From Candidatus Gallimonas intestinigallinarum (GTDB lineage: Bacteria > Bacillota_A > Clostridia > Christensenellales > Borkfalkiaceae), in contig DXBS01000038.1 of the NCBI GenBank assembly GCA_019116405.1, forward strand, positions 1-14,153: a DNA stretch of 14,153 nt, in the 5' to 3' direction. The number at the start of each line of letters is the position of its first letter. Positions within the stretch are counted from its first letter, which is position 1. The notes under the pieces are model-generated. The model saw only the letters and a program-made list of their open reading frames with translations, was not told the DNA's origin and ran no database searches. Shown here piece by piece: positions 1 through 7,365 of the stretch. A program made the translations under genes and the position numbers.

Positions 1-65
1 ACCTGCGCGCACTTCTGAATGGCGACCTGCGCAACGCCGCAGCATCCGATGACCAACAGTTTCAT
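1..65 (-). CDS. Saccharopine dehydrogenase-like protein, N-terminal fragment (probable carboxynorspermidine dehydrogenase)
   Basis: Only the first 21 codons are inside the window (MKLLVIGCCGVAQVAIQKCA and onward); the gene runs off the left edge. The start is an ATG at 65-63, with a GGGAGG ribosome site about 7 nt upstream. The visible residues form a first beta strand followed by a glycine-rich turn (GCCGVAQVA), the opening of a Rossmann nucleotide-binding fold in the form seen in saccharopine dehydrogenase and carboxynorspermidine dehydrogenase proteins. It lies 69 nt downstream of speE on the same strand, so it is probably the third gene of a polyamine operon. In many gut Bacteroidota and Clostridia a carboxyspermidine/carboxynorspermidine dehydrogenase (NADPH-dependent condensation of aspartate semialdehyde with a diamine) sits beside speA and speE. 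The fold is reasonably clear; the exact substrate is inferred from context alone. Confidence 0.6.
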   Translation of the reverse strand, partial: MKLLVIGCCGVAQVAIQKCAQ

Positions 66-103
66 GTTTGTATCCTCCCTCTATAATATCAAGAATTTGC
101 AGC

Positions 104-119
104 GCCCGCAGATGCGGGC
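104..119 (-). other. Intercistronic hairpin between speE and the next gene
   Basis: GCCCGCA and TGCGGGC form a 7-bp inverted repeat with a 2-nt centre (in RNA, about 6 bp with a 4-nt loop). It lies between the speE stop and the ribosome site of the downstream gene. No U-run follows it on the minus strand, so it is more likely an mRNA-stabilising or processing hairpin than a terminator. The role is inferred. Confidence 0.35.
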
Positions 120-134
120 ATATATTTGCCGCGC

Positions 135-992
135 TCAGTCCTTTTCAGCGGCGAGCAAAATGTCCTCCACATACTTGGGCAGCATGAATGCGCCCATGTG
201 CAGATTGGTCGTATAGTAGCGCGTGGGAATACCGCGCTCTTTCCACTTGGCGGGGTTGAAGTCCTTCAGCGGATGATACTTTTTGCTGGCAAAGCCGAAC
301 AGCCAGTAGCCCGAAGAACAGGTGGGAATGTGCGCCTGGTAGACCTTGGAGACGGGGAAGCAGCGGAACACCTTCTGGTGCATCTTGCGGCACTCCTCCT
401 CGTCCTCGGCATAGAAGGGACTGCCGTGCTGGTAGACCATGACGCCCGTATCGTTGAGCGCCTTGAAGCAACTGCCGTAGAACTCCTTGGTGAACAGCCC
501 CTCCGTGGGCCCGAATGGATCGGTGGAATCGTTGATGATGAGGTCGTATTCCCCCACCTTGCCGCGCAAAAACTTCAGCCCGTCCTGAATGTACAAGTTG
601 ACGCGCTTATCGGTGAGTCCCGCCGCCGTCTCCGGAAAGAAAGTGCGCGAGACGTAGACGAACATTTCGTCCTCCTCCACGACGTCGATGCGCTCGATCT
701 CGGGATAGCGGCACAGTTCCTTGGCGACGCCGCCGTCGCCGCCGCCGATGACCAGCACGTTGCGGACATGCGGGTGTACCGCCATGGGGACGTGCGCCAC
801 CATCTCGTCATAGATGAACTCGTCCTTTTCCGAAAAGACGACCTCGCCGTCCAGACTTATAAACTTGCCCAGATCCTCCGAGTCGAACACGTCCACCTGT
901 TGGATATCGCTGCGCTCGGAAAAGAGCTGCTTTTTGACGCGGATATTCAGCTTGATATTGGGCGTATGGATGTCCGAAAACCACATTTCCAT
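135..992 (-). CDS. speE: Spermidine synthase (polyamine aminopropyltransferase)
   Basis: This cytosolic enzyme transfers an aminopropyl group from decarboxylated S-adenosylmethionine to putrescine or a related amine. The 285-residue protein has the family layout: a short N-terminal beta domain with the LDGEVVFSEKDEFIYDEM segment (about 47-64), the nucleotide-binding GGGDGG motif at 83-88, and the catalytic loop NDSTDPFGP with the key Asp at about 155. Length fits the family (about 280-290). A TTG six bases further upstream also opens the frame, but it lies only 2 nt from the GGGAGG ribosome site, whereas the ATG at 992 is 8 nt away, so the ATG is preferred. It lies 24 nt downstream of the speA stop, in the same operon. 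The amine acceptor (putrescine, agmatine or another) cannot be decided from motifs read by eye. Confidence 0.92.
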   Translation of the reverse strand: MEMWFSDIHTPNIKLNIRVKKQLFSERSDIQQVDVFDSEDLGKFISLDGEVVFSEKDEFIYDEMVAHVPMAVHPHVRNVLVIGGGDGGVAKELCRYPEIERIDVVEEDEMFVYVSRTFFPETAAGLTDKRVNLYIQDGLKFLRGKVGEYDLIINDSTDPFGPTEGLFTKEFYGSCFKALNDTGVMVYQHGSPFYAEDEEECRKMHQKVFRCFPVSKVYQAHIPTCSSGYWLFGFASKKYHPLKDFNPAKWKERGIPTRYYTTNLHMGAFMLPKYVEDILLAAEKD

Positions 993-1016
993 ATGCAATC
1001 CCTCCCTTTTCTTTGG

Positions 1017-2465
1017 TTATTTCAATACGTTGAGCCGCTCGACGGCGAAATCCTCCGTACCCTGCATGGAACAGCCCTTCGCCTTGGCATAGACGATATA
1101 TTCGATGATGTCCCTGGTGATCAGCTCCCCGGGCGCAAGGATGGGAATGCCCGGCGGATAGCACATGACAAACTCCGTGCACACTTTCCCCTCCGCCTCC
1201 TGCAAGGGAAGGGAGACCTTGTCCGAGTAGAACGCCTTCCTCGGGGGCACGGCGACCTTGGGCGAGACGTACTCCGCACTCAGCATACCCGCCTTGTCCC
1301 TCTTGTACAGCCGCTTGAGATCGTACAGTGCGCCGACCAGCCGTTCGATATCCTGCAGCCTGTCCCCGATGGAGACGTACGCGAGGATATTGGAGATGTC
1401 GCCGAACTCGATCTGGATATTGTACTCGTCACGCAGAAGATCGTACACCTCGATGCCGGCAAGCCCCAGATCGCGCGTGTACACGGCGAGCTTGGTGACG
1501 TCAAAGTCGTACACCGAAGTGCCGTTGATGAGTTCCTTCCCGTAGGCGTAATAATCCCCGATGCCGTTGATCTCCTCCCGCGCGTAGGATGCCATCTTCA
1601 TCACCTTTTCAAAGGACGCCTCGCCATTCAATGCGAGGTTGCGGCGGGAGATATCCAGGCTGGACATGAGCAGATAAGATGCGCTCGTCGTCTGCATCAG
1701 GTTGATGATCTGACGGACGTAGTCCTCGTTCATGCACCCGGAGAGCAGCAACAGAGAGCTCTGCGTCAGACTGCCGCCCGACTTATGCATGGAGACCGCC
1801 GACATGTCCGCCCCCGCCGCCATGGCGGACACGGGCAGATCGGGATGAAAGGAAAAGTGCGTGCCGTGCGCCTCGTCCGCGAGCACCTTCATGCCATGTT
1901 CGTGCGCGATTTTCACGATGGAGCGCATGTCCGAACAGATGCCGTAATAGGTCGGGTTATTGACGAGCACCGCCTTTGCGTCGGGGTTGTCCTCCACCGC
2001 CTTTTTCAGCTTCTCCGGCTCCATCCCCAGCGCGATGCCAAGATTCTGGTCCACTTCGGGATTGACATAGACGGGAATCGCGCCGTTCAAGATGAGCGCG
2101 TTGATGACCGACTTGTGCACGTTGCGCGGCATGATGATCTTGTCCCCTTCCTTGCAGACGGAGAGGATCATGCTCTGCACGGCAGAGGTCGTGCCGCCCA
2201 CCATAAAGAAGGCGTGCGTCGCGCCGAATGCCTCGGCTGCGAGCTCCTCCGCCTCACGGATGACCGAGGAGGGATGGCACAGATCGTCCAGCGGCTTCAT
2301 GGAGTTGACGTCCAGTCCCACGCACTTCTCGCCGAGCAGCTCGACGAGCTCGGGATTGCCGCGGCCGCGTTTGTGCCCGGGCACGTCGAAGGGAACGACC
2401 CGCTGCTTGCGGAATTTTTCAAGCGCTTCGTAGAGGGGGGCGCTTCTTTGGTTGAACTCGCTCAT
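1017..2465 (-). CDS. speA: Arginine decarboxylase (Orn/Lys/Arg decarboxylase family, PLP-dependent)
   Basis: A fold-type I PLP decarboxylase, most likely making agmatine from arginine as the first step of polyamine synthesis. The 482-residue length matches the short Bacillus SpeA-type enzymes rather than the long E. coli biodegradative forms. Visible motifs: FDVPGHKRG near the N terminus (26-34), GGTTSAVQSMIL (90-101), the PLP-stacking/aspartate segment ADEAHGTHFSF (196-206), and the Schiff-base lysine in SMHKSGGSLTQSS (K228). The C-terminal domain ends near 'MQGTEDFAVERLNVLK'. The frame is open 31 codons further upstream, but that stretch overlaps the leader terminator and has no ribosome site. 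ATG 2465 follows a GGAAGAG site and begins a typical N terminus. It is the first gene of the operon with speE. Lysine or ornithine as substrate is possible; the speE neighbour favours arginine. Confidence 0.9.
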   Translation of the reverse strand: MSEFNQRSAPLYEALEKFRKQRVVPFDVPGHKRGRGNPELVELLGEKCVGLDVNSMKPLDDLCHPSSVIREAEELAAEAFGATHAFFMVGGTTSAVQSMILSVCKEGDKIIMPRNVHKSVINALILNGAIPVYVNPEVDQNLGIALGMEPEKLKKAVEDNPDAKAVLVNNPTYYGICSDMRSIVKIAHEHGMKVLADEAHGTHFSFHPDLPVSAMAAGADMSAVSMHKSGGSLTQSSLLLLSGCMNEDYVRQIINLMQTTSASYLLMSSLDISRRNLALNGEASFEKVMKMASYAREEINGIGDYYAYGKELINGTSVYDFDVTKLAVYTRDLGLAGIEVYDLLRDEYNIQIEFGDISNILAYVSIGDRLQDIERLVGALYDLKRLYKRDKAGMLSAEYVSPKVAVPPRKAFYSDKVSLPLQEAEGKVCTEFVMCYPPGIPILAPGELITRDIIEYIVYAKAKGCSMQGTEDFAVERLNVLK

Positions 2466-2485
2466 ACTTCTCTTCCAAAAAAATA

Positions 2486-2512
2486 AGGGATGTCCCGAAC
2501 AAGGACGTCCCT
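2486..2512 (-). terminator. Terminator-like hairpin (candidate attenuator) immediately before the speA ribosome site
   Basis: Read on the minus strand, AGGGACGTCC, a 7-nt loop and GGACATCCCT form a 10-position stem with one C-A mismatch, followed at once by TTATTTTTTT. This is the layout of an intrinsic terminator. It sits between the speA promoter and the speA ribosome site (GGAAGAG), so it would stop transcription before the operon unless relieved. That arrangement is typical of riboswitch or attenuator control. The stem and U-run are seen directly; regulation is inferred. Confidence 0.65.
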
Positions 2513-2757
2513 CGATAGTGCGCATGCATGCGTAAAAAATCGCTTTTGCTTGATGCACGTGGATCAGAGTCTATACAGCAAATACTTTTAATACTCTTAT
2601 TGACCGTTTCACAAGTGACGCCTTTTATCGGCTAAATTCAAACAGGTTGCCCTGTCCAACTTATAAAATTTGAGTCTAGGCGAACAGCCTTATCTCAATC
2701 AATAATGCGGCACACGCCGCCGAATATTTGCATGGACTCCGAACACGCCATACCTTT
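2513..2757 (-). ncRNA. Structured 5' leader of speA, candidate riboswitch or cis-regulatory RNA of unassigned class
   Basis: The leader between the speA promoter and the attenuator hairpin folds by hand into nested helices (minus-strand transcript). P1 pairs 2748-2735 with 2571-2557, with one mismatch, one bulge and wobbles. P2 pairs 2731-2723 with 2586-2578 (9 bp). A local hairpin is GCGGC/GCCGC at 2720-2707. P3 pairs 2705-2697 with 2605-2597 (9 bp). Inside P3 lie three hairpins: 2690-2678 (AGGC/GCCT, extended by GAG/CTC), 2655-2642 (ACAGG/CCTGT closed by a GCAA tetraloop) and 2632-2620 (GCC/GGC). Distant segments pairing this consistently is unlikely for a random leader. It does not match T-box, lysine, SAM, glycine, c-di-AMP or guanidine riboswitch consensus motifs as I know them. 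No coding frame in it looks real. Confidence 0.5.
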
Positions 2758-2763
2758 GCTTTG

Positions 2764-2792
2764 AGTATAACGGGTATTGCAGAATTTGTCAA
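2764..2792 (-). promoter_or_regulatory. Sigma-70-type promoter of the speA operon
   Basis: The minus strand reads TTGACA (2792-2787), a 17-nt spacer, then TATACT (2769-2764): a near-consensus housekeeping promoter. The start of transcription would be near 2757, giving a leader of about 290 nt before speA. Confidence 0.85.
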
Positions 2793-2889
2793 TTAAAATA
2801 CCGCAATTCCTCAAAAAAATCGCGCGCATTCCCCTCTTTTCTTTCCGTTGCGCAAAAACAGGAAAGCATACGGCCGTATTATGTCAATA

Positions 2890-2909
2890 ATTGTCCAAAA
2901 ACGGACAAT
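2890..2909 (+). promoter_or_regulatory. Inverted repeat upstream of the galT promoter (candidate regulator site)
   Basis: ATTGTCC and GGACAAT are perfect 7-bp arms around a 6-nt AAAAAC spacer, ending 7 bp before the galT -35. The position suits an activator or an upstream operator. TTGTC/GACAA half-sites recur at 3010-3014, 3039-3043 and 3069-3074. The regulator is unknown. Confidence 0.5.
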
Positions 2910-2916
2910 ACATTGC

Positions 2917-2945
2917 TTGCCATGCCCGCAAAGTGCAGGTATAAT
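2917..2945 (+). promoter_or_regulatory. Sigma-70-type promoter of galTK
   Basis: TTGCCA (2917-2922), a 17-nt spacer and TATAAT (2940-2945) form a good housekeeping promoter facing galT. The expected start near 2952 gives a leader of about 150 nt. It is divergent from the speA promoter, with about 125 bp between the two -35 boxes. Confidence 0.75.
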
Positions 2946-3038
2946 ATGGGCGGAAAGGAAGGGGCAGCGCCGGAAGATCTGTCGCCGTGCGCAAATCCCG
3001 TCACAAATATTGTCTATTCAAAATCCCCCCCAATCTCT

Positions 3039-3073
3039 GACAATGAGGCGATCGGAATCATCGCCTCATTGTC
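3039..3073 (+). repeat. Perfect 14-bp hairpin in the galT leader
   Basis: GACAATGAGGCGAT and its exact reverse complement flank a 7-nt loop (3053-3059). Runs of seven or more C's lie on both sides (3025-3031 and 3073-3080), and the galT ribosome site GGAGG follows 15 nt later. No U-run follows, so it does not look like an ordinary terminator. It may be an operator in DNA, or an RNA hairpin affecting translation or stability. Confidence 0.7.
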
Positions 3074-3102
3074 CCCCCCCATTTGCCCGGAGGCAAACGA
3101 TC

Positions 3103-4575
3103 ATGAACAACCTATCTCATGCAATCGACGCACTCATCGCCTATGCGCGCGAAAAGCTCGGGCTTTCGGCGCGCAACGCGATCTATGCGCGCAACGCCGT
3201 GCTTGGACTTGTCGGCGCGCAGAGCTACGAAGGCAGTGGCGCAGTCTATGACGGGCGGGAGGTCTCCGACCTTCTTGGCGATCTCGTCCATGCCTGCGCG
3301 GAAGCGGGACTTCCCGCCGCCGAACAGCCCGAACGGCTCACCGACGGCGTGATGGGCGCGCTGATGCTCTCCCCCGAGGCGGTCGAAGAGGCGTTTGCCG
3401 CGCACATGCGCGTCTCCTCCGCCGAGGCGACGGGGTGGCTGTACGACTACTGCGTGCACGCCGACTACGTCAAGAAGAAGAAACTGGACGCCAACCCCCG
3501 CTTTACGGCAGAGAACGGGCTGATCGTCACGATCAACTGCGCAAAGCCCGAATTCCGCGACCCCAAAAAGGCGGCGAGCGGCAACAGCGTCAGGGGCGGC
3601 TATCCCGCCTGCACAATCTGCCGCGAGAACGAAGGCTTTATCGGGCGCAACAAATGCACGCTGCGCACCGTCTCGCTGGAGCTTGGCGGGGAGCCGTGGT
3701 TCTGGCAGTTCTCCCCCTACGGCTACTTCCACGAGCACGGCATCGCCGTCAATCAAAAGCACATCCCCATGCATGTGGACAGGGACACTTTTGTGCGGCT
3801 CATGCAGTTTGTCGACCTGTTCCCGCACTACTTCATCGGCTGCAACGCGCCCCTGCCGCGCATCGGCGGCAGCGTGCTCGCCCACGACCACTACCAGGGC
3901 GGCGGCGAAGTACTTCCGCTGCACCGCGCCCCCATCGCCGTCCCGCTCTCCCATCCCGACTTTCCGGAAATCAGGGCGGGCGTCATTGACTGGCAGGGCA
4001 CGGCGGTGCGCCTCAGCGGAAAGAATGCCGACCAGATCGCGGACCTCTCCGAGCGCGTGCGCGAGGCATGGTGCGCCTACGAGGACGCCGCGCGCGGGCT
4101 CATCCCCGTTGACGGCGACGGCGTACACCACGCCGTCAGCCCGACCGTCATCAAGACGCAAAACGGCTACGAAATGAACCTCATCCTGCGCAGCAATATC
4201 ACCTCGGCGCAATACCCGGACGGCGTGTTCCATGCGCACCCGGAGTTCCACGTCATCAAGAAGGAGTCCATCGGGCTCATCGAGGCACAGGGGCTGTTCA
4301 TTCTCCCCGGACGGCTGGTGCATGAACTTGCCGACCTCGAAGCGCTCCTTATATCGGGCGCGCCTCTGCCGGAGCAGTACGCAGACTACGCGATGCTCTT
4401 TGCAGAGATGAAGGCAATGTCCCCCGCCTTTACGCCGCAATCGGCGCACGAAGCAGTCAAGACGGAGCTGGCGAGCGTATGCAGCCGTATCCTGAAAAAT
4501 ACCGCCGTCTTCGAGACCCCTTCGGACACGGCACAATTCCTCATCCACAAGGCAGGTTTCACCTATGGAAAATGA
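3103..4575 (+). CDS. galT: UDP-glucose--hexose-1-phosphate uridylyltransferase (GalT class II, Firmicutes type)
   Basis: Leloir-pathway enzyme that swaps uridylyl between UDP-glucose and galactose-1-phosphate, giving UDP-galactose and glucose-1-phosphate in the cytosol. The 490-residue protein has the length and motifs of the Firmicutes class (about 490-510 residues), not the 350-residue E. coli class. Visible features include GGYPACTICRENEGFIGR (165-182), the WQFSPYGYFHEHGI segment (201-214) and the nucleophile region GGSVLAHDHYQGG (255-267) with the His-Asp-His. The C-terminal half contains NLILRSN and HPEFHVIKKESIGLIEAQGLFILPGRL-type sequence normal for the family. The frame is open much further upstream, but ATG 3103 has GGAGG 9 nt before it and a proper N terminus. 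It overlaps galK by 11 nt. Confidence 0.93.
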   Translation: MNNLSHAIDALIAYAREKLGLSARNAIYARNAVLGLVGAQSYEGSGAVYDGREVSDLLGDLVHACAEAGLPAAEQPERLTDGVMGALMLSPEAVEEAFAAHMRVSSAEATGWLYDYCVHADYVKKKKLDANPRFTAENGLIVTINCAKPEFRDPKKAASGNSVRGGYPACTICRENEGFIGRNKCTLRTVSLELGGEPWFWQFSPYGYFHEHGIAVNQKHIPMHVDRDTFVRLMQFVDLFPHYFIGCNAPLPRIGGSVLAHDHYQGGGEVLPLHRAPIAVPLSHPDFPEIRAGVIDWQGTAVRLSGKNADQIADLSERVREAWCAYEDAARGLIPVDGDGVHHAVSPTVIKTQNGYEMNLILRSNITSAQYPDGVFHAHPEFHVIKKESIGLIEAQGLFILPGRLVHELADLEALLISGAPLPEQYADYAMLFAEMKAMSPAFTPQSAHEAVKTELASVCSRILKNTAVFETPSDTAQFLIHKAGFTYGK

Positions 4576-5695
4576 AAAACAGTTCATGTATGCCGTCTCG
4601 GCGGCAGGGCGCATCAACCTCATCGGGGAGCACATCGACTACTGCGGCGGCAAAGTCATGCCCGCGGCGCTCTCGCTTAAAAACACCGTCTACATCCGTC
4701 CCAACGGCACCGACCGCATCAACCTTGCGTGGACGGACATCCCCGCGCGCATCTCGCTGGAGATCGGGCGGCTCAACGACTACCGCAAGGTGAAATATGC
4801 CGACTATCCCGCGGGCGTCGCCTATATGTGGCAGCAGGCGGGGCACAAACTCGTCGGATGCGACATTTTGCAGGACTGCTCCGTCCCCTTCGGCAGCGGG
4901 CTGTCCTCCTCCGCCGCCATCGAGGTCAGCACGATGGTCGCCCTCGCGACCGTTGCGGGCGAGACGCCCGATTTGAAGCAAGTCGCCCTCCTCTCGCAGA
5001 AGGCGGAGAATGAGTACTGCGGCGTCAACTGCGGCATCATGGACCAGTTTGCCTCGGCAATGGGCAAGAAGGATCACGCCATCCTGCTCGACTGCAAGAC
5101 GCTGGACTATGAGTATATCCCCCTCGATCTTGGAAACTACGAGCTCATCGTCGCCAACTGCAACAAGCCGCATGCCATTGTGGAGAGCAAGTACAACGAG
5201 CGCCGCGCCGAAGTGGAGCGCGCGCTGGAACAGCTGCAACAGGTGTACCCCTCGATCAGCTGTCTTGCCGACCTTACGCCCGACATGTTCGAGCGCGCCA
5301 AGCACGTTCTGAGCGGCAAGATCCTTGACCGCGCGACGCACGTCGTCTATGAATGTGCACGCGTCGCAGAGGCAGCGGAGGCGCTCAAGGCGGGCAAGAT
5401 CGAGACGCTCGCCAGGCTCATCAACGCCTCGCACGACAGTCTCTCCAAGCTCTACGAGGTAACAGGCAGGGAGCCTGACGCGCTCGCCTACGCGGCGCGG
5501 GCACAGGAGGGCTGCATTGCCTCGCGCATGATCGGCGCGGGCTTTGGCGGCTGCACCATCAGCCTTGTGGAAAAGGGCAAGACGGACGCCTTCCGCGAGA
5601 ACGTCGGAAAGGCGTACAGGGAGGCAGTCGGCTATGAGGCATCCTTCTACGATACGACCATTGAGGACGGCGTGAACATCACAAAGCTCTCCTGA
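4565..5695 (+). CDS. galK: Galactokinase
   Basis: GHMP-family kinase that phosphorylates galactose at C1 with ATP, supplying the GalT substrate. The 376 residues carry all three signatures: GRINLIGEHIDYCGGKVMP (15-33, the galactokinase signature), the ATP-binding loop VPFGSGLSSSAA (107-118) and RMIGAGFGGCTISL (321-334). The catalytic Asp is D160 in CGIMDQFAS. Length is slightly short of the usual 380-390 but complete. ATG 4565 lies inside the end of galT (11-nt overlap, stop at 4575), so translation is probably coupled; the ribosome site is weak (AAGGCAGG). An internal ATG at codon 8 is the only nearby alternative. No galE or galactose transporter is in the window. Confidence 0.94.
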   Translation: MENEKQFMYAVSAAGRINLIGEHIDYCGGKVMPAALSLKNTVYIRPNGTDRINLAWTDIPARISLEIGRLNDYRKVKYADYPAGVAYMWQQAGHKLVGCDILQDCSVPFGSGLSSSAAIEVSTMVALATVAGETPDLKQVALLSQKAENEYCGVNCGIMDQFASAMGKKDHAILLDCKTLDYEYIPLDLGNYELIVANCNKPHAIVESKYNERRAEVERALEQLQQVYPSISCLADLTPDMFERAKHVLSGKILDRATHVVYECARVAEAAEALKAGKIETLARLINASHDSLSKLYEVTGREPDALAYAARAQEGCIASRMIGAGFGGCTISLVEKGKTDAFRENVGKAYREAVGYEASFYDTTIEDGVNITKLS

Positions 5696-5710
5696 ATTTC
5701 TGATACACTT

Positions 5711-5748
5711 GCGGGCGTTCGGCACAGCCGAACGCCCGCATTCTTTTT
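5711..5748 (+). terminator. Intrinsic terminator of galTK
   Basis: A perfect 13-bp GC-rich stem (GCGGGCGTTCGGC, loop ACA, exact complement, 5711-5739) followed by ATTCTTTTTCTT. It begins 15 nt after the galK stop and ends just before the left copy of the 12-bp direct repeat flanking the recombinase cassette. Confidence 0.9.
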
Positions 5749-5756
5749 CTTGTGAA

Positions 5757-5768
5757 ATGCCCCCTATC
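5757..5768. repeat. Left copy of a 12-bp direct repeat (candidate att site)
   Basis: ATGCCCCCTATC occurs here and again at 7574-7585 in the same orientation. The two copies bracket the recombinase and its small upstream ORF. This copy lies 10 bp beyond the recombinase stop codon. Such a perfect repeat at both ends fits an attL/attR core or target-site duplication, although the crossover chemistry is not demonstrated. Confidence 0.6.
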
Positions 5769-5778
5769 GCAGCGCGGG

Positions 5779-7365
5779 CTATGGCGAAGGCGCCATGGGC
5801 GCGCAAAAGCGGTAATAGATCTCGATCGTGCGCGACGATGCCCGCTCCCCTACCACGATCTTTTCAACGAGCTGCAGGCACAGCTCGCGGGTGAGCTCTT
5901 CGCACGCGGCGTAATGCACAAGGCGCGCTGCATACTGCCTTGCGGTCTGCGCGTCGTCCGGGCGCGCAAGGCGCGCCTCCAGCGCGGCGATCTGCTCCGC
6001 GATTCTGACCTTTTCCGCCTGGTAGCGCTCGCACAGCGACTTGCAGACGCTCTCCGGGAGTTTTCCCAGCACCCGCTCCTCAAACGCCGATGCGATCAGA
6101 CTGTCCAATTGGACAAGCCTTGCCCTGCAAGCGCGCAGTTCCTTTTCCGCAGCGCGCCTGTCCTGTGCGCCGCGCGCTTCCAGCTTTTTGAGGTATGCCT
6201 TCCCGGCGGCCTCCGCATCGATTGAGACAGTGCCGAGCATGGTGCGAATATCGCGCAGGAGCAGCTCTTCCAATTGTCGCTCGCCGATGCTGTGGGAGGT
6301 GCAGTACTGTTTGCCGAGGTCGACATAGGTGCGGCAGGCATAGCAGGCGTTTTTCCCCTTCGCCGCCCTGCGCTTCATCTTCTTGCCGCAGTCGGCGCAG
6401 ACGAGGAGTCCGGACAGGGGGTGCACTTCCTGCGCCTGATCCGCCCTGCCGCGCGGTGCGGCGCGCATCGCCTGCACCTGCTCCCAGACCTCGCGGGAGA
6501 TGATCGCCGCGTGCGCATCTTCCTTTACGATGCGCTCCCCTTCCGGCACGGTGACGACCTTGTGGTTTTTATAGGAAAAGCGCGTCGTCTTGTGCTGTGT
6601 CAGCGTGCCGATATAGGTCGGATTGCAGAGGATGCCCATGACCGTCTTGGGCGTCCAGTGGGGCGAACAGCGGCGGTCCGATTTTTTGCCGTCCAGCCGC
6701 GTGAAGTAGGTCGCGGGGTTGGGGACGCCCTCATCGGTCAGCCGCCGCGCGATCGCGCGGGCGGAATTTCCCTGCAGGCGCATGTCATAGATGCGCCGCA
6801 CGATGCCCGCCGCCTCCCCGTCGATGACCGCCGTACGTTTTTCGTCCGTGCCCGCTTTGTAGCCGTAGGGATAGGCCCAGTTGGTGTACTTGCCCGCGCG
6901 CCAGTTGCTCTCCAGCACCGCGCGGATCTTCTTGGAGGTATTCGCTGCGTGCCATTCATTGAACACGTTCATGATGGGCATCATGTCCATGCCCGCCCCC
7001 GACCTGTCCGCGGTGTCCACGTTGTCCGCAAGAGCGATAAAGCGAATGCCGTAGGCGGGAAAGATATAGTCGATATACTGCCCGACGCGGATATAGTTGC
7101 GCCCGAAACGGGACAGGTCTTTGACGATGATCGTGTCGATCTTCCCCTCTTTGGCGTCCTCCAGAAGGCGCGCAACGCCCGGACGTTCGAAGTCGGTGCC
7201 CGACCAGCCGTCGTCCGCATACTCGCCCGCGACCGTGCCGCCATTTTCCGCGACATACCTTAGGAGCATCGCGCGCTGATTTTCAATGGACATCGACTCG
7301 CCCGCCTTCTCGTCGTCGCGCGAGAGGCGCATATAGATTCCCGTACGCCCGAGGGGAGCCGTCAT
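5779..7365 (-). CDS. Large serine recombinase (TnpX-like site-specific recombinase)
   Basis: Serine integrase/resolvase-family protein of 528 residues that cuts and rejoins DNA at attachment sites through a phosphoserine link. Order of domains: resolvase catalytic domain (about 7-160) with the nucleophile Ser15 in YMRLSRDDE and the conserved KDLSRFGRNY; the recombinase DNA-binding domain (about 165-290, with PYGYKAG and the GILCNPTYIGTL motif); a zinc ribbon with CADCGKKM and CYACRTY (about 335-370); a charged coiled-coil stretch; and a C-terminal DUF4368-like end, RTIEIYYRFC. This order is that of Tn4451/Tn5397-type recombinases. It appears intact. The start ATG overlaps the stop of the TnpW-like frame (ATGA). 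The gene faces galK tail to tail. Confidence 0.93.
   Translation of the reverse strand: MTAPLGRTGIYMRLSRDDEKAGESMSIENQRAMLLRYVAENGGTVAGEYADDGWSGTDFERPGVARLLEDAKEGKIDTIIVKDLSRFGRNYIRVGQYIDYIFPAYGIRFIALADNVDTADRSGAGMDMMPIMNVFNEWHAANTSKKIRAVLESNWRAGKYTNWAYPYGYKAGTDEKRTAVIDGEAAGIVRRIYDMRLQGNSARAIARRLTDEGVPNPATYFTRLDGKKSDRRCSPHWTPKTVMGILCNPTYIGTLTQHKTTRFSYKNHKVVTVPEGERIVKEDAHAAIISREVWEQVQAMRAAPRGRADQAQEVHPLSGLLVCADCGKKMKRRAAKGKNACYACRTYVDLGKQYCTSHSIGERQLEELLLRDIRTMLGTVSIDAEAAGKAYLKKLEARGAQDRRAAEKELRACRARLVQLDSLIASAFEERVLGKLPESVCKSLCERYQAEKVRIAEQIAALEARLARPDDAQTARQYAARLVHYAACEELTRELCLQLVEKIVVGERASSRTIEIYYRFCAPMAPSP

Noticed and set aside
126..2486. A 786-codon open frame on the plus strand covering speE and speA
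   Set aside because: It is the mirror of two clear minus-strand genes with full family motifs; it has no ribosome site and its product resembles no family.
2541..2560. A terminator at the AAAAGCGATTTTTT run in the speA leader
   Set aside because: No stem of more than 2 bp precedes the U-run; the convincing terminator hairpin is at 2486-2512.
2513..2757. The speA leader as a T-box or 6S RNA
   Set aside because: No T-box sequence (the GGTACCGCG-type motif) is present. The multi-hairpin interior differs from the single long 6S rod, so neither name is supported, though the long-range helices keep a 6S-like RNA formally possible.
3112..4635. A long minus-strand frame antisense to galT
   Set aside because: GC-rich codon bias leaves the antisense frame open. 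galT has the motifs, ribosome site and promoter; the antisense product shows none.
4559..5806. A 415-codon minus-strand frame antisense to galK
   Set aside because: It is a shadow of galK, crosses the galK terminator and has no family motif.
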